From: JAZQHR01 sp045540815
GTDB lineage: Bacteria; Bacillota; Clostridia; UMGS1810
Direction of reading: 5' to 3'
Length of the DNA: 62,112 bases
NCBI GenBank assembly: GCA_045540815.1
Contig: JAZQHY010000014.1
Location: 1-62,112 of the forward strand
Under the pieces are notes generated by a model. It was not told the DNA's origin. It made no database searches and saw only the letters and a program-made list of their open reading frames with translations. The position numbers and the translations under genes were made by a program. Below, piece by piece: positions 7,670 to 16,457 of this stretch (positions are counted from its first letter, which is position 1; every line of letters begins with the position of its first letter).

Positions 7670-7846
7670 GTGTATTCCCAAGATAAATACTACCAATGCT
7701 ACATTAATTTGAATTGGTAGTATTTTTGTATTGGCAGACACTCAATAAAACTATAATGTAGGGAACGGGCTTGCTCGTTCCGATAATGGTAACAATATTA
7801 TGCCTTTGTCTGCCGTCCGCCTGTCCGTATTTACTTGGAAAAACAC
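7670..7846. repeat. Palindromic dispersed element, family P, copy 1
   Basis: A 177-bp element closed by long inverted ends (7670-7689 GTGTATTCCCAAGATAAATA with 7828-7846). An inner perfect 8-bp stem GGCAGACA/TGTCTGCC joins 7733-7740 to 7807-7814. A local CTACCAAT/ATTGGTAG hairpin lies at 7690-7720. The GTAGGGAA hairpin of family H is embedded at 7758-7781. A second copy is at 42060-42228, with the same architecture and paired base changes in the closing stem. It fills the gap between the membrane protein gene and the convergent ntpD, outside any reading frame. It may be a structured RNA or a MITE-like element. Confidence 0.7.
7758..7781 (+). repeat. Family H short hairpin repeat, copy 1
   Basis: GTAG followed by GGAACGGGCTTGCTCGTTCC (7762-7781), an 8-bp stem with loop CTTG. 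The same unit occurs at 35819-35842 and inverted at 36329-36352. Confidence 0.75.
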
Positions 7847-7865
7847 CTTGGCTTTTTACAGAATA

Positions 7866-8522
7866 TCACATACGCTTGTTTTTTATAGCGTCGGCTATCA
7901 TAAGCTCCTTCACCTTCATAAGACGGGCAAGATTTCCACGTTCGTTTTCGTCAAGCTTCATAGTAATTCGCCTTATATTTTCCCTTAAGCCCGGTATTAG
8001 CACGTATTCAAGCGCATTTACTCTGCGACGTGTTTTTTCTATTTCATAGCTTAAAAGAAGAGTGGATTTTTCTAATCTTGCAAGGCTGAGCATACTTTGA
8101 AATGCATCGTTTAAAAGAGTAATCGCCCTGTCAAGCTCTCCCGACGTGGTTGCAAATCCGTACGGATATATGCTGGCATTTTTTTCATTTGATACCTCAA
8201 AATCAAATACAGGTACGTTTACACTCATAATGTTTTTTTGTGAAACTGATACAGCTACCGTCTTGGTCGGAAACATAAGTGACTCAAATAAAACCTCATC
8301 AGACATAACCGCGCGAGCAAGCGAAAATGCCTTCAGAGCCATGCTTAATTTTTTCTCCATATTCTCGCGGACAGTTTTGGTTTCTTTTATCATTTTTATA
8401 AATTGCTTCATTAATTCGTCTCGCTTGTCTTTTAACAGCTTGTGTCCCCGAAGGGACAGATGAAGCTTTTTTTTGAGCCTTGTAAGCTCCATTCTGGTGG
8501 GGTTTACTTGTTTTAAAGCCAT
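7866..8522 (-). CDS. ntpD: V-type ATPase subunit D
   Basis: 218 aa, normal for the central-stalk subunit D. The start MALKQVNPTRMELTRLKKKL and the long N- and C-terminal coiled-coil helices around a short middle region are diagnostic. The protein is the rotor shaft that turns inside the A3B3 head. It is the last gene of the nine-gene ATPase operon, 14 nt after ntpB. A family P repeat follows its stop codon, and no ordinary intrinsic terminator is obvious there. Confidence 0.93.
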   Translation of the reverse strand: MALKQVNPTRMELTRLKKKLHLSLRGHKLLKDKRDELMKQFIKMIKETKTVRENMEKKLSMALKAFSLARAVMSDEVLFESLMFPTKTVAVSVSQKNIMSVNVPVFDFEVSNEKNASIYPYGFATTSGELDRAITLLNDAFQSMLSLARLEKSTLLLSYEIEKTRRRVNALEYVLIPGLRENIRRITMKLDENERGNLARLMKVKELMIADAIKNKRM

Positions 8523-8536
8523 TTTTTCACACCTTA

Positions 8537-9901
8537 TCAGTAATATTTTTCAATGTATTCATCGCGTATTCTTTTAAGCTCGGTCTTTGGAAGTATTCTA
8601 AGAAGCTCCCAACCTATATTAAGCGTTTCTTCTATGGTTCGGTCTTTATTATACCCTTGCGAAATGTATTTTTCTTCAAATTCATCTGCAAATTTTGCGT
8701 AAAGCTTGTCCATATCCGAAAGCGCCGCCTCGCCAAGTATAACCATCAGCTCTTTCGCTTCTTTTCCGCGTGCATATGCCGAGAATAGCTGATTCATAGT
8801 GTCTGCGTGGTCCTCTCGGGTTTTTTCTTTTCCTATACCCTTGTCTTTGAGCCTTGACAGTGACGGAAGTACATCGATAGGCGGTGTAACGCCTTTTCGG
8901 TAAAGCTCACGCGACAGTATTATCTGTCCCTCTGTGATGTATCCGGTAAGGTCAGGGATAGGATGAGTTTTGTCATCCTCAGGCATAGTTAGGATAGGTA
9001 TGAGCGTTATACTTCCGTCAGCGCCTTTTTTTCTTCCCGCTCTTTCATAGAGCGTGGCAAGGTCAGTGTACATATATCCCGGATAACCTCGTCTTCCGGG
9101 GACTTCTTTCCTTGCCGCAGATACTTCTCTTAATGCCTCGGCATAGTTTGTTATATCGGTTATAATGGTAAGAACGTGCATGCCAAGCTCGAACGCAAGG
9201 TATTCTGCCGCCGAAAGCGCCATACGCGGTGTGGAAATTCTCTCTATCGCAGGGTCGCCTGCAAGATTTATAAACATTACCGCCCTCTCGATAGCGCCCG
9301 TCTTTTTAAAATCACTTATAAAAAAATCTGCCTCTTCAAACGTAATTCCCACCGCAGCAAATACAACAGCAAAGTTTGAATCACTGCCCTTAACCTTCGC
9401 CTGACGCGCAATCTGTGCGGCAAGGTTTGCGTGCGGAAGCCCTGATGCCGAAAATATAGGTAGTTTTTGCCCTCGCACAAGGGTGTTTAACCCGTCAATA
9501 GCGGAAACTCCCGTCTGAATAAACTCCGACGGATAATTTCTTGCTGCCGGATTCATAGGTACACCGTTTATGTCAAGACGTTTGTCAGGGATAATGTTCG
9601 GGCCTCCGTCAATAGGCTCGCCCATTCCCGAAAATACTCTTCCGAGCATATCCTTAGATACGCTAAGCTCTATACCTTTACCTAAAAACCTTACCTTTGC
9701 CTCGGCCAGATTTATACCCTGCGAGCTTTCGAAGAGCTGAACAAGCGCTTTGCCGTCACTTGCTTCGAGAACCTTGCAACGACGCACCTCGCCTGACGAA
9801 AGAATTATCTCGCCAAGCTCGTTAAATTTTACATTTTCCACTTGCTCAACCAACATAAGCGGGCCTGCTACCTCGGTTATTGTGCGGTATTCTTTTGCCA
9901 T
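8537..9901 (-). CDS. ntpB: V-type ATPase regulatory subunit B
   Basis: 454 aa. It matches the non-catalytic B subunit: AGPLMLVEQVENVKFNELGE at the start, SGLPHANLAAQIARQAKV where A has the P-loop, and VSAARKEVPGRRGYPGYMYTDL later. B subunits alternate with A in the cytoplasmic hexamer. The ATG shares one base with the ntpA stop (TAATG arrangement), indicating coupled translation. Confidence 0.95.
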   Translation of the reverse strand: MAKEYRTITEVAGPLMLVEQVENVKFNELGEIILSSGEVRRCKVLEASDGKALVQLFESSQGINLAEAKVRFLGKGIELSVSKDMLGRVFSGMGEPIDGGPNIIPDKRLDINGVPMNPAARNYPSEFIQTGVSAIDGLNTLVRGQKLPIFSASGLPHANLAAQIARQAKVKGSDSNFAVVFAAVGITFEEADFFISDFKKTGAIERAVMFINLAGDPAIERISTPRMALSAAEYLAFELGMHVLTIITDITNYAEALREVSAARKEVPGRRGYPGYMYTDLATLYERAGRKKGADGSITLIPILTMPEDDKTHPIPDLTGYITEGQIILSRELYRKGVTPPIDVLPSLSRLKDKGIGKEKTREDHADTMNQLFSAYARGKEAKELMVILGEAALSDMDKLYAKFADEFEEKYISQGYNKDRTIEETLNIGWELLRILPKTELKRIRDEYIEKYY

Positions 9902-11673
9902 TATTCATCGTCCCCCTTCCTCGCAAGTGCAGATATTTCTTCGTCAATATCCTGTGAAATTTGCGCAAAATGTGCGTTTACACTATCTTCAGGTACGTAC
10001 TTTGCTCTGCCAATCTTTTCCCTTACAGGCAGGTTTATTATTTTCTCGGTATCAGCACCGTTAGCAATAGCACTTTTTCCTTTTTCAATAAATTCATTTA
10101 TAAGCGAAAGCATTTTTATTTGCTTGGAAAGAGATGTGTATGTGTCCACCTCGTGAAATGCGTTTTGGTGGAGAAAGTCCTCACGTATTATTTTCGCCAC
10201 TTCAAGTGTCAGCCTGTCCTCGCTTGACAAAGCATCTACACCCACCAGACTTACTATCTCTTCAAGCTCGGCTTCCATACTTAGTACCCTCATCATCTTA
10301 TTTCGAAGATACGAAAAGTTCTCTGAGATGTTTTCGTCAAGCCATTTGTCCACCCTGTCCTGATATAGCGAATAGCTGTTAAGCCAGTTTATAGCAGGGA
10401 AATGACGCCTGTATGCAAGCGATGAGTCCAGTCCCCAAAACACCTTTACTATTCGTAAGGTTGCTTGTGACACAGGCTCAGATATGTCGCCTCCGGGCGG
10501 AGATACCGCACCTATTACCGACAGTGCGCCTTGCCTTTCACTACTTCCTAGGGCGATTACACTTCCTGCACGCTCGTAAAACTGTGCAAGACGTGATGCA
10601 AGATACGCAGGATATCCTTCCTCGCCGGGCATCTCTTCGAGCCTTCCCGACATCTCCCTTAGCGCCTCTGCCCAACGCGATGTAGAGTCTGCCATAAGGG
10701 CAACGGAATACCCCATATCCCTGAAATATTCAGCAATAGTAATGCCAGTGTATATGCTAGCCTCTCTTGCCGCCACAGGCATATCAGATGTGTTCGCTAT
10801 AAGTACGGTGCGTTTCATAAGCGACTGCCCTGTTTTAGGGTCGATAAGCTCAGGGAATTCTAAGAGAACGTCGGTCATTTCATTTCCGCGTTCACCACAT
10901 CCGATGTACACCACTATGTCGGTATCCGCCCACTTTGCAAGCTGATGCTGAACAACGGTTTTTCCACTGCCAAATGGTCCGGGCACTGCGGCAACACCAC
11001 CCTTTGCTATAGGGAAAAATGTGTCAATTACCCTTTGCCCCGTTACAAGTGGTTGGGTAGGCAGTAGCTTGGTTTTATAAGGTCTTGCACGTCTTACAGG
11101 CCATTTTTGAAGCATAGATATGTTTTTGATTTCGCCTTTGTCTGTCTTTATAACGCAAACAGTTTCTTCAATAGTAAAATCGCCCTCGAAAATTTCCACA
11201 ATTTCACCGCTTATGCCGTATGGGAGCATTATCCTGTGCTCTACTACTTCAGTTTCTAAAACTGTTCCGATTATGTCGCCTGCCAAGAGCCTATCGCCTT
11301 TTTTTACACAAGGGGTAAATGTCCACTTTTTATCGCGGTCAAGCGCATTAACGTGAATGCCTCGCGTTATGTTACTGCCGGCTTTGGCATACATTTCTTC
11401 AAGCGGTCTTTGAATGCCGTCGTACATTTTTTCTATTATTCCGGGCCCAAGCTCAACGCTAAGCGGTGCAAAAGTAGACGTTACTTCTTCGCCCGGACCA
11501 AGTCCCGACGTTTCCTCGTATACCTGTATGGATGCTTTGTCGCCGTGCATTTCTATTATCTCGCCTATAAGCTTTTTACTGCTGACATGTACCACGTCAA
11601 ACATATTTGCACCGCGCATGCCCTCTGCTATAACAAGAGGTCCTGATACCTTTACTATCTTTCCTGATGCCAT
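9901..11673 (-). CDS. ntpA: V-type ATPase catalytic subunit A
   Basis: 590 aa, family length. The P-loop GPFGSGKT is at residues 232-239 and carries the PF variant typical of V/A-type A subunits. The long non-homologous insert lies around 110-195, and MADSTSRWAEALREMSGRLE supplies the conserved DSTSRW. It hydrolyses or makes ATP at the A-B interface. Its ATG overlaps the stop of the subunit F gene by one base, and its stop overlaps the ntpB start likewise. Confidence 0.96.
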   Translation of the reverse strand: MASGKIVKVSGPLVIAEGMRGANMFDVVHVSSKKLIGEIIEMHGDKASIQVYEETSGLGPGEEVTSTFAPLSVELGPGIIEKMYDGIQRPLEEMYAKAGSNITRGIHVNALDRDKKWTFTPCVKKGDRLLAGDIIGTVLETEVVEHRIMLPYGISGEIVEIFEGDFTIEETVCVIKTDKGEIKNISMLQKWPVRRARPYKTKLLPTQPLVTGQRVIDTFFPIAKGGVAAVPGPFGSGKTVVQHQLAKWADTDIVVYIGCGERGNEMTDVLLEFPELIDPKTGQSLMKRTVLIANTSDMPVAAREASIYTGITIAEYFRDMGYSVALMADSTSRWAEALREMSGRLEEMPGEEGYPAYLASRLAQFYERAGSVIALGSSERQGALSVIGAVSPPGGDISEPVSQATLRIVKVFWGLDSSLAYRRHFPAINWLNSYSLYQDRVDKWLDENISENFSYLRNKMMRVLSMEAELEEIVSLVGVDALSSEDRLTLEVAKIIREDFLHQNAFHEVDTYTSLSKQIKMLSLINEFIEKGKSAIANGADTEKIINLPVREKIGRAKYVPEDSVNAHFAQISQDIDEEISALARKGDDE

Positions 11674-11993
11674 TAAACTTTTTCCTCCCCAAATAAAAAG
11701 TCAGCTCCCACGGCTCTTTTGGCGCTGTTTTGCACTCCCAATATGCCTATCCCCAGTGAGCCCTCATAGCTTGGTATAAGCACAATAGCCGGTGTTAGAC
11801 GCTCATTTAGCTCTTGAATTTCTGTATCCATATCCTTTGCGAGCTTTTCGGTTATATATATGATCGCGCTTTCCTCAGCGGCTTTTTTTAAAACGCTTTT
11901 TGCCTGCGCGACATCTGACACAATGTGTACCTTTAGTCCAAGCGTTAAAAACAAAGGCGCGCTGTCTTTGTCACCTATTACGCAGATTTCCAT
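11673..11993 (-). CDS. ntpG: V-type ATPase subunit F
   Basis: 106 aa (NtpG in Enterococcus hirae naming). The start MEICVIGDKDSAPLFLTLGL and the later IIYITEKLA and PAIVLIPS strands match the small Rossmann-like subunit F of the central stalk, which binds subunit D. It overlaps the subunit C gene by 16 bp upstream and ntpA by one base downstream. Confidence 0.9.
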   Translation of the reverse strand: MEICVIGDKDSAPLFLTLGLKVHIVSDVAQAKSVLKKAAEESAIIYITEKLAKDMDTEIQELNERLTPAIVLIPSYEGSLGIGILGVQNSAKRAVGADFLFGEEKV

Positions 11994-12943
11994 ATAGATT
12001 TTTCCTTTCTAAGCATAATAATTTTCACATTGCTGATTTCGTCTTCCTTTTTTAAAAGGTATGAGATTATAGGCGCTATTCCAAGGCTGATAAATCTCGC
12101 CGAAGATACATAGTCCATTAAAAATGCATTGCACCTCTTCTCAATAGATTTCATAGACACATCCTTTTCGTCTGTTATGCTATGGTATCTTGTGCGCCTT
12201 AGCATTTCATAAAAGCTTTCGTCCGAGTCTTTAAAAATCGTTGCAAAGCTTTGTTTTGAAATATCACCGCCATCAACAAGCGTTTCTTTCAAAAAATCTG
12301 TATCTTTTCCAAGTCTTTTAACCCGTAAAAAGGTTTTTATGTTGACGAGGTCTGCCATCACCGATAAAAGGGTAGATAAATACTCGTTTTTAATCTCATC
12401 GGCTCTCCATTTCATATCCGAATATAGTGCATTGTCCAGGATTATGTCAACCTCCTGAGGGTTTCTGTGAGTCTGCATATGTGAAATAGCGCGTAACACA
12501 GCATTTTTCATAATATCACTAAACGAGCTAAAATCTCTGTTAACGAATAATAGTGCAAGTTTGTCTATATGCATACTTCCGCTTTCTATAAAAAGACGAT
12601 TTTCATCTATGACGGGATTTTTCAAAAACTCTTGTTTTATCAGCACTTTTAGGTTGTGATAATCGTTTTTTAAAAGGAATATGTCGGTGATACCAGTGCC
12701 GTTTGATAGCTCGTGTATAAGAGAGTAAAGCTTTTCCTTTTCTCTTGCAAGCATCTTTTCAAAGGCTTCCTCGCTATCTATATCAGACGTGTCGTAAAGT
12801 GCATCGGACAGAATTTTTAAAATATCATCTTTTGATGTGCTATTGTCAAGTATTTCAAGCTTTGTGGGAGTTAAAAGGCGGTTTTCTATAGCACTTATAC
12901 GTCCTGTGGCGTATGCAAATAGAGTATCATCAAACAAATTCAC
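11978..12943 (-). CDS. ntpC: V-type ATPase subunit C
   Basis: 321 aa, mostly helical, with the family features FAYATGRISAIENRLL at the N-terminus and FLLKNDYHNLKVLIKQEF in the middle. Subunit C links the central shaft to the rotating membrane ring. It lies between subunits E and F, the usual order, with only 3 nt after subunit E. Confidence 0.9.
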   Translation of the reverse strand: MNLFDDTLFAYATGRISAIENRLLTPTKLEILDNSTSKDDILKILSDALYDTSDIDSEEAFEKMLAREKEKLYSLIHELSNGTGITDIFLLKNDYHNLKVLIKQEFLKNPVIDENRLFIESGSMHIDKLALLFVNRDFSSFSDIMKNAVLRAISHMQTHRNPQEVDIILDNALYSDMKWRADEIKNEYLSTLLSVMADLVNIKTFLRVKRLGKDTDFLKETLVDGGDISKQSFATIFKDSDESFYEMLRRTRYHSITDEKDVSMKSIEKRCNAFLMDYVSSARFISLGIAPIISYLLKKEDEISNVKIIMLRKEKSIWKSA

Positions 12944-12946
12944 CCT

Positions 12947-13549
12947 TTATTCCTCCTTAAATAGCATATTGCATATTAAATCTGACAGGCTATCTCTTTT
13001 TTCTCGAATAATCTCGCTTATACTGTTGGTCAGTTCGATGTTTTTCGATATGATAACCACGCCTGTTGTAAGGTTAGCCAAATATTTAACCGATGAAAGC
13101 TTCTTTTCGCCAATAGTCTTTTTTATTTCCCTTTCACTTATAAGCTTTTTTGCTCTTTGAGGAAGGATAACCTCTATAGCTTCTGGACTTTTAAGTTCCA
13201 TAGTGGATTTTAAAAGCAGTGACAGTAAAATCTTCTTATATTTTTCATCAGGAAGTTTATCTATGTGAGCCTTTACAGAATTGAGCGTGTTTTCGATTAT
13301 TTCCTGTTTTGCAAAAAGTATATCCTTTTTTGCTGACATTTTCTCAAGCGCTATTATTCTTTTCTTCTCAGCATCAAATTCACTTTTAGCCTGCGCCATC
13401 AGGCGTGCGCCGTATTCGTCAGCGGTTTTTTTCGCTTCTTCCAGTATTATACTGGCTTTTAATTTTGCATCGTTTAGTATATTGTCTGCTTTTTTGAGCG
13501 CGTCATTTGTTATGTTGTTGCATATAGTTTCTATTGCGAGTTTTCCCAT
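12947..13549 (-). CDS. ntpE: V-type ATPase subunit E
   Basis: 200 aa. A long N-terminal coiled coil rich in Ala, Lys and Glu (residues 5-105) is followed by a C-terminal globular domain with TTGVVIISKNIELTNSISEII, near the end where subunit E members typically have such a strand. It is the peripheral stalk partner of the 105-aa subunit at 16052. It follows the rotor subunit K gene by 11 nt. Confidence 0.88.
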   Translation of the reverse strand: MGKLAIETICNNITNDALKKADNILNDAKLKASIILEEAKKTADEYGARLMAQAKSEFDAEKKRIIALEKMSAKKDILFAKQEIIENTLNSVKAHIDKLPDEKYKKILLSLLLKSTMELKSPEAIEVILPQRAKKLISEREIKKTIGEKKLSSVKYLANLTTGVVIISKNIELTNSISEIIREKRDSLSDLICNMLFKEE

Positions 13550-13560
13550 AAAACCGCTCC

Positions 13561-14031
13561 TTATCTGATGCCGAATATTGCAAGGATTGATACAAGCAGT
13601 GCAAGTACGGCGTATGTTTCAACCATTGCGGCAAAGGTTATACCTTTTGCAAGCTCTTCAGGCCTTTTGGCTATTATGCCAACACCAGCCGCAGCCGCTC
13701 TGCCCTGATATATTGCACTGTAAAACCCAACAAGTGATATAGGTATTGATGATGCAAAATACTGCAGTCCCTGATAAAGTGTAAGCTCTGCGGGATTTCC
13801 GCCTATAACGCCTGTGTTGAAAAGTATAATAAAAGCGGTTAATAGTCCGTATATACCCTGTGTGCCGGGTAGAAGCTGTAACAGTAGCACCTGACCGAAT
13901 TTCTCCGGTTCTTCCGTTACAAGCCCTGCCGCCTTTTCGCCGACCAATCCTACACCTCTTGCAGAACCCATTCCGCAGAGTCCCATTGCAAGTGCTGCTC
14001 CCAGCACTGCTAATGCTAATCCAAGTGTCAT
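13561..14031 (-). CDS. ntpK: V-type ATPase rotor (proteolipid) subunit K, Na+-type ligands
   Basis: 156 aa with four transmembrane helices formed by two hairpins, as in E. hirae NtpK. The residues that coordinate Na+ in the E. hirae ring (L61, T64, Q65, Q110, E139) have counterparts here at L54, T57, Q58, Q109 and E138, within LLPGTQG, IYQG and MVETYA. This supports Na+ rather than H+ coupling. That is inference from an eye alignment; the alignment itself is gap-free through these motifs. An AGGAGG site precedes the ATG. It is placed between subunits I and E in the operon. Confidence 0.94.
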   Translation of the reverse strand: MTLGLALAVLGAALAMGLCGMGSARGVGLVGEKAAGLVTEEPEKFGQVLLLQLLPGTQGIYGLLTAFIILFNTGVIGGNPAELTLYQGLQYFASSIPISLVGFYSAIYQGRAAAAGVGIIAKRPEELAKGITFAAMVETYAVLALLVSILAIFGIR

Positions 14032-14063
14032 AAAAATATTTCCTCCTTGAAATTTAATGATTT

Positions 14064-16055
14064 TTAATTATGCTTTCTTACAATATATTTTGGGCTTTCT
14101 TTAAACGGCTTAAACGATATTCCGCCGCCTTCGTAAAATTTCCCGAAAAACTCAACGTATTGAAGTCTGCTTGTGTGAACATACGCGCCAAGTACGTTTA
14201 TGGAAAGATTTAACGCGTGCCCCAGTATAAATACAAGTGTAAAAAGGATTATACCGCCTATGCTATCAAGACCGAGAAGTGTGCCCATCGTATTGACAAC
14301 CATCGATATGACACTTGTCGAAAGACCAAGCGCCAGAAGTCTTGAATAGGAAAGTACGTCGGATACATATCCCGTTATATCGTATAGCGAAGATATTCCT
14401 TTGAAAATCTTTTTAAATATATTTTTTTCGTTTCTTCCTTGTGTGAGTATTAACCCTATAACTCCTACCACAGTAAGCGCGATACCAGTTTTGGAAAGAA
14501 TATTGGATATGCTTTGAGATAAGCTAATGCCTATCATAGACAAAAACGCATTTGATGCCAAAAGCGGAAGCCCGATGAGTACCAACAGCCAAAAGCCTAC
14601 GTCGTACACTGCTGATTTCACATCACCACTTTTAACGTGTGAATATGCGCAAATTATCAGTGCAGTGTAAATGTGTATAAGGCCAAAACCAAACGACCAT
14701 ATAAGCAGCTTCATAGGGTCGTCAAGCGGGTCAAACCATAATGGTTTTATAGAAAATCTTCCGTTTGTAACGGCAGATGCAAGATTTCCAAACCATCCGC
14801 CAAACATAGCGCCCCAGAAAAAGGTGGATACAGCACATATTGTTAAAAGTGCAATAAGCTTTTTTGCCGTTCCCTGCGGTTTATACTTATAAAGTATAAA
14901 AGAACCTGCAATACCGAGAAGTAGCCCATACATAGCGTCCGACAGCATAAGCCCGAAAAATACAAAGTAAAACGGCGCCATATAGATGTTTGGGTCTATT
15001 TTTCGCGAGGCTTTTGGCATACTGTAAAGCTCTGTTATAACTTCAAATGGCTTAATCACCTTCGGATTATCCAAAAGCACAGGGTATTCTTCATCATCTT
15101 TTGGCTCGCTTAATATAACTGCCGCATTAAAAGATGACTCAATATGTTCTTTTACCCTTTCGGAATCGCTTTGGGTAATCCAACCATTTATGACGAATGA
15201 TGATTTTGTCTTTGACAGCTTTTCATACACTTGAATTTTATCCTTTTGAAGCGAAAGTATGTCGTAAAGGCATTTAAAATCGTCTAATAAATCGATAAAA
15301 TTCGATATATCTTTTTCGGTGTTAACTATTTTTTCTTGGTTTTGGGAAATTTGTAATTTTAGATTTTCAATGCTTTTCTCGACGGTAAGATTGTAGGTAG
15401 AAAGGTCAGCTTTGGAGAAAGAAAAATTTCTTAATACATCATTTAGTGAAGTTAAATTCTCTTTTGGGGTAATAAGATAAATATATATATCCGACATATT
15501 TTGGCTAAGCAAACCGCAAACTGTGGATAGCTTTTGCATTTCTTTTTCAAACAGTGGGAAATCAGTTTGTTTTGGGATAGACCCCGTTAAAATATAGGTG
15601 GTTTTGGTTTGGGTAATATTTAAAGGAATGTCATAATTTACGTACGAATTAAGGGAATAAATTTCGTTTTCTGTGCGATTAATTTTTGATTTAAGCCTTT
15701 CTGCTTCTTCGCTAAGTGAAAGGATTTTGTTCGCACACTCTAATAAATAATTTGTTTGATTTAAAATGTTTTGATATCCTATATTGGTTACTGTTTTCTT
15801 CTGTGCAAAAAGTCCTTTTTTACTTTTGGCGAGCATATCCAAATGAGAAATTGCTTTGCTAAGAATATCTATATCGGATTCCAAACCAATAATTTGCTTT
15901 GAAGTTTCATCGGTTTTTAACTCTTCGGTTATGTCGGCAAAATACTTGCTTGCATCGTCAATTTGCATAACTCCAAGTTCCATAAGTGATGTTAAAATCT
16001 CGTCTTTTTGAGAAAGCATACCCATTATGGTTATCTTATTCATTGGCACTATCAT
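14064..16055 (-). CDS. ntpI: V-type ATPase subunit I (a-subunit homologue)
   Basis: 663 aa. The N-terminal half (1-330) is a cytoplasmic coiled-coil region. The C-terminal half has seven or eight membrane helices, including the conserved FFGLMLSDAMYGLLLG, the FWGAMFGGWFGN stretch and a later SRLLALGLSTSVI helix with the arginine expected to face the ion-binding glutamate of subunit K. It forms the ion half-channels of the stator. Its start overlaps the upstream gene by 4 bp. Confidence 0.93.
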   Translation of the reverse strand: MIVPMNKITIMGMLSQKDEILTSLMELGVMQIDDASKYFADITEELKTDETSKQIIGLESDIDILSKAISHLDMLAKSKKGLFAQKKTVTNIGYQNILNQTNYLLECANKILSLSEEAERLKSKINRTENEIYSLNSYVNYDIPLNITQTKTTYILTGSIPKQTDFPLFEKEMQKLSTVCGLLSQNMSDIYIYLITPKENLTSLNDVLRNFSFSKADLSTYNLTVEKSIENLKLQISQNQEKIVNTEKDISNFIDLLDDFKCLYDILSLQKDKIQVYEKLSKTKSSFVINGWITQSDSERVKEHIESSFNAAVILSEPKDDEEYPVLLDNPKVIKPFEVITELYSMPKASRKIDPNIYMAPFYFVFFGLMLSDAMYGLLLGIAGSFILYKYKPQGTAKKLIALLTICAVSTFFWGAMFGGWFGNLASAVTNGRFSIKPLWFDPLDDPMKLLIWSFGFGLIHIYTALIICAYSHVKSGDVKSAVYDVGFWLLVLIGLPLLASNAFLSMIGISLSQSISNILSKTGIALTVVGVIGLILTQGRNEKNIFKKIFKGISSLYDITGYVSDVLSYSRLLALGLSTSVISMVVNTMGTLLGLDSIGGIILFTLVFILGHALNLSINVLGAYVHTSRLQYVEFFGKFYEGGGISFKPFKESPKYIVRKHN

Positions 16056-16369
16056 ATGTCGCTCAAAATCCTTTCGGTTATGAATTTTACGGTGCTATCA
16101 AGATTTGTGTCAAATGCTTTTTTTAGAATTTCAATTCTCTTTTCTGCCTCTACGCAAATGACCGAAATTTCATCTGAAACTTCGGTCATTACACTATCTG
16201 TCAGGCTTTTTGCCTGTTTATTATATTTTTCTTTTGAATGGAAAATGATTTCTTCAGCGCGTTTTTTAGCCTCGGATAAAATGTTTTCGGCATCTTTATT
16301 TGCCTTTGAAATTAAGCCGTCGGCCTCTTTTTCGCAGTCGGTAATCTTTTTTAATATTTCGTAAGCCAC
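16052..16369 (-). CDS. ntpF: V-type ATPase peripheral-stalk subunit (G/H type)
   Basis: 105 aa, GTG start with AAAGGAGG about 12 nt upstream. Almost entirely one charged alpha helix (AYEILKKITDCEKEADGLI onwards), as expected of the stalk subunit that forms a coiled coil with subunit E. It is the first gene of the operon, immediately before ntpI. The identity rests on length, helix pattern and position rather than a motif. Confidence 0.8.
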   Translation of the reverse strand: MAYEILKKITDCEKEADGLISKANKDAENILSEAKKRAEEIIFHSKEKYNKQAKSLTDSVMTEVSDEISVICVEAEKRIEILKKAFDTNLDSTVKFITERILSDI

Positions 16370-16457
16370 TTTTTAAGCCTGCCTCCTTTGAAAATAAGTA
16401 AGCAGCGGCGTAAAAAAGGCTTTTTCTATAAATTTATTTAAATATCCGCGCATCTGC

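Noticed and set aside
9165..9404. Long antisense frames inside the V-ATPase, mutS and P-type ATPase genes
   Set aside because: They are shadows of strongly conserved coding sequence, without ribosome-binding sites or recognisable products.
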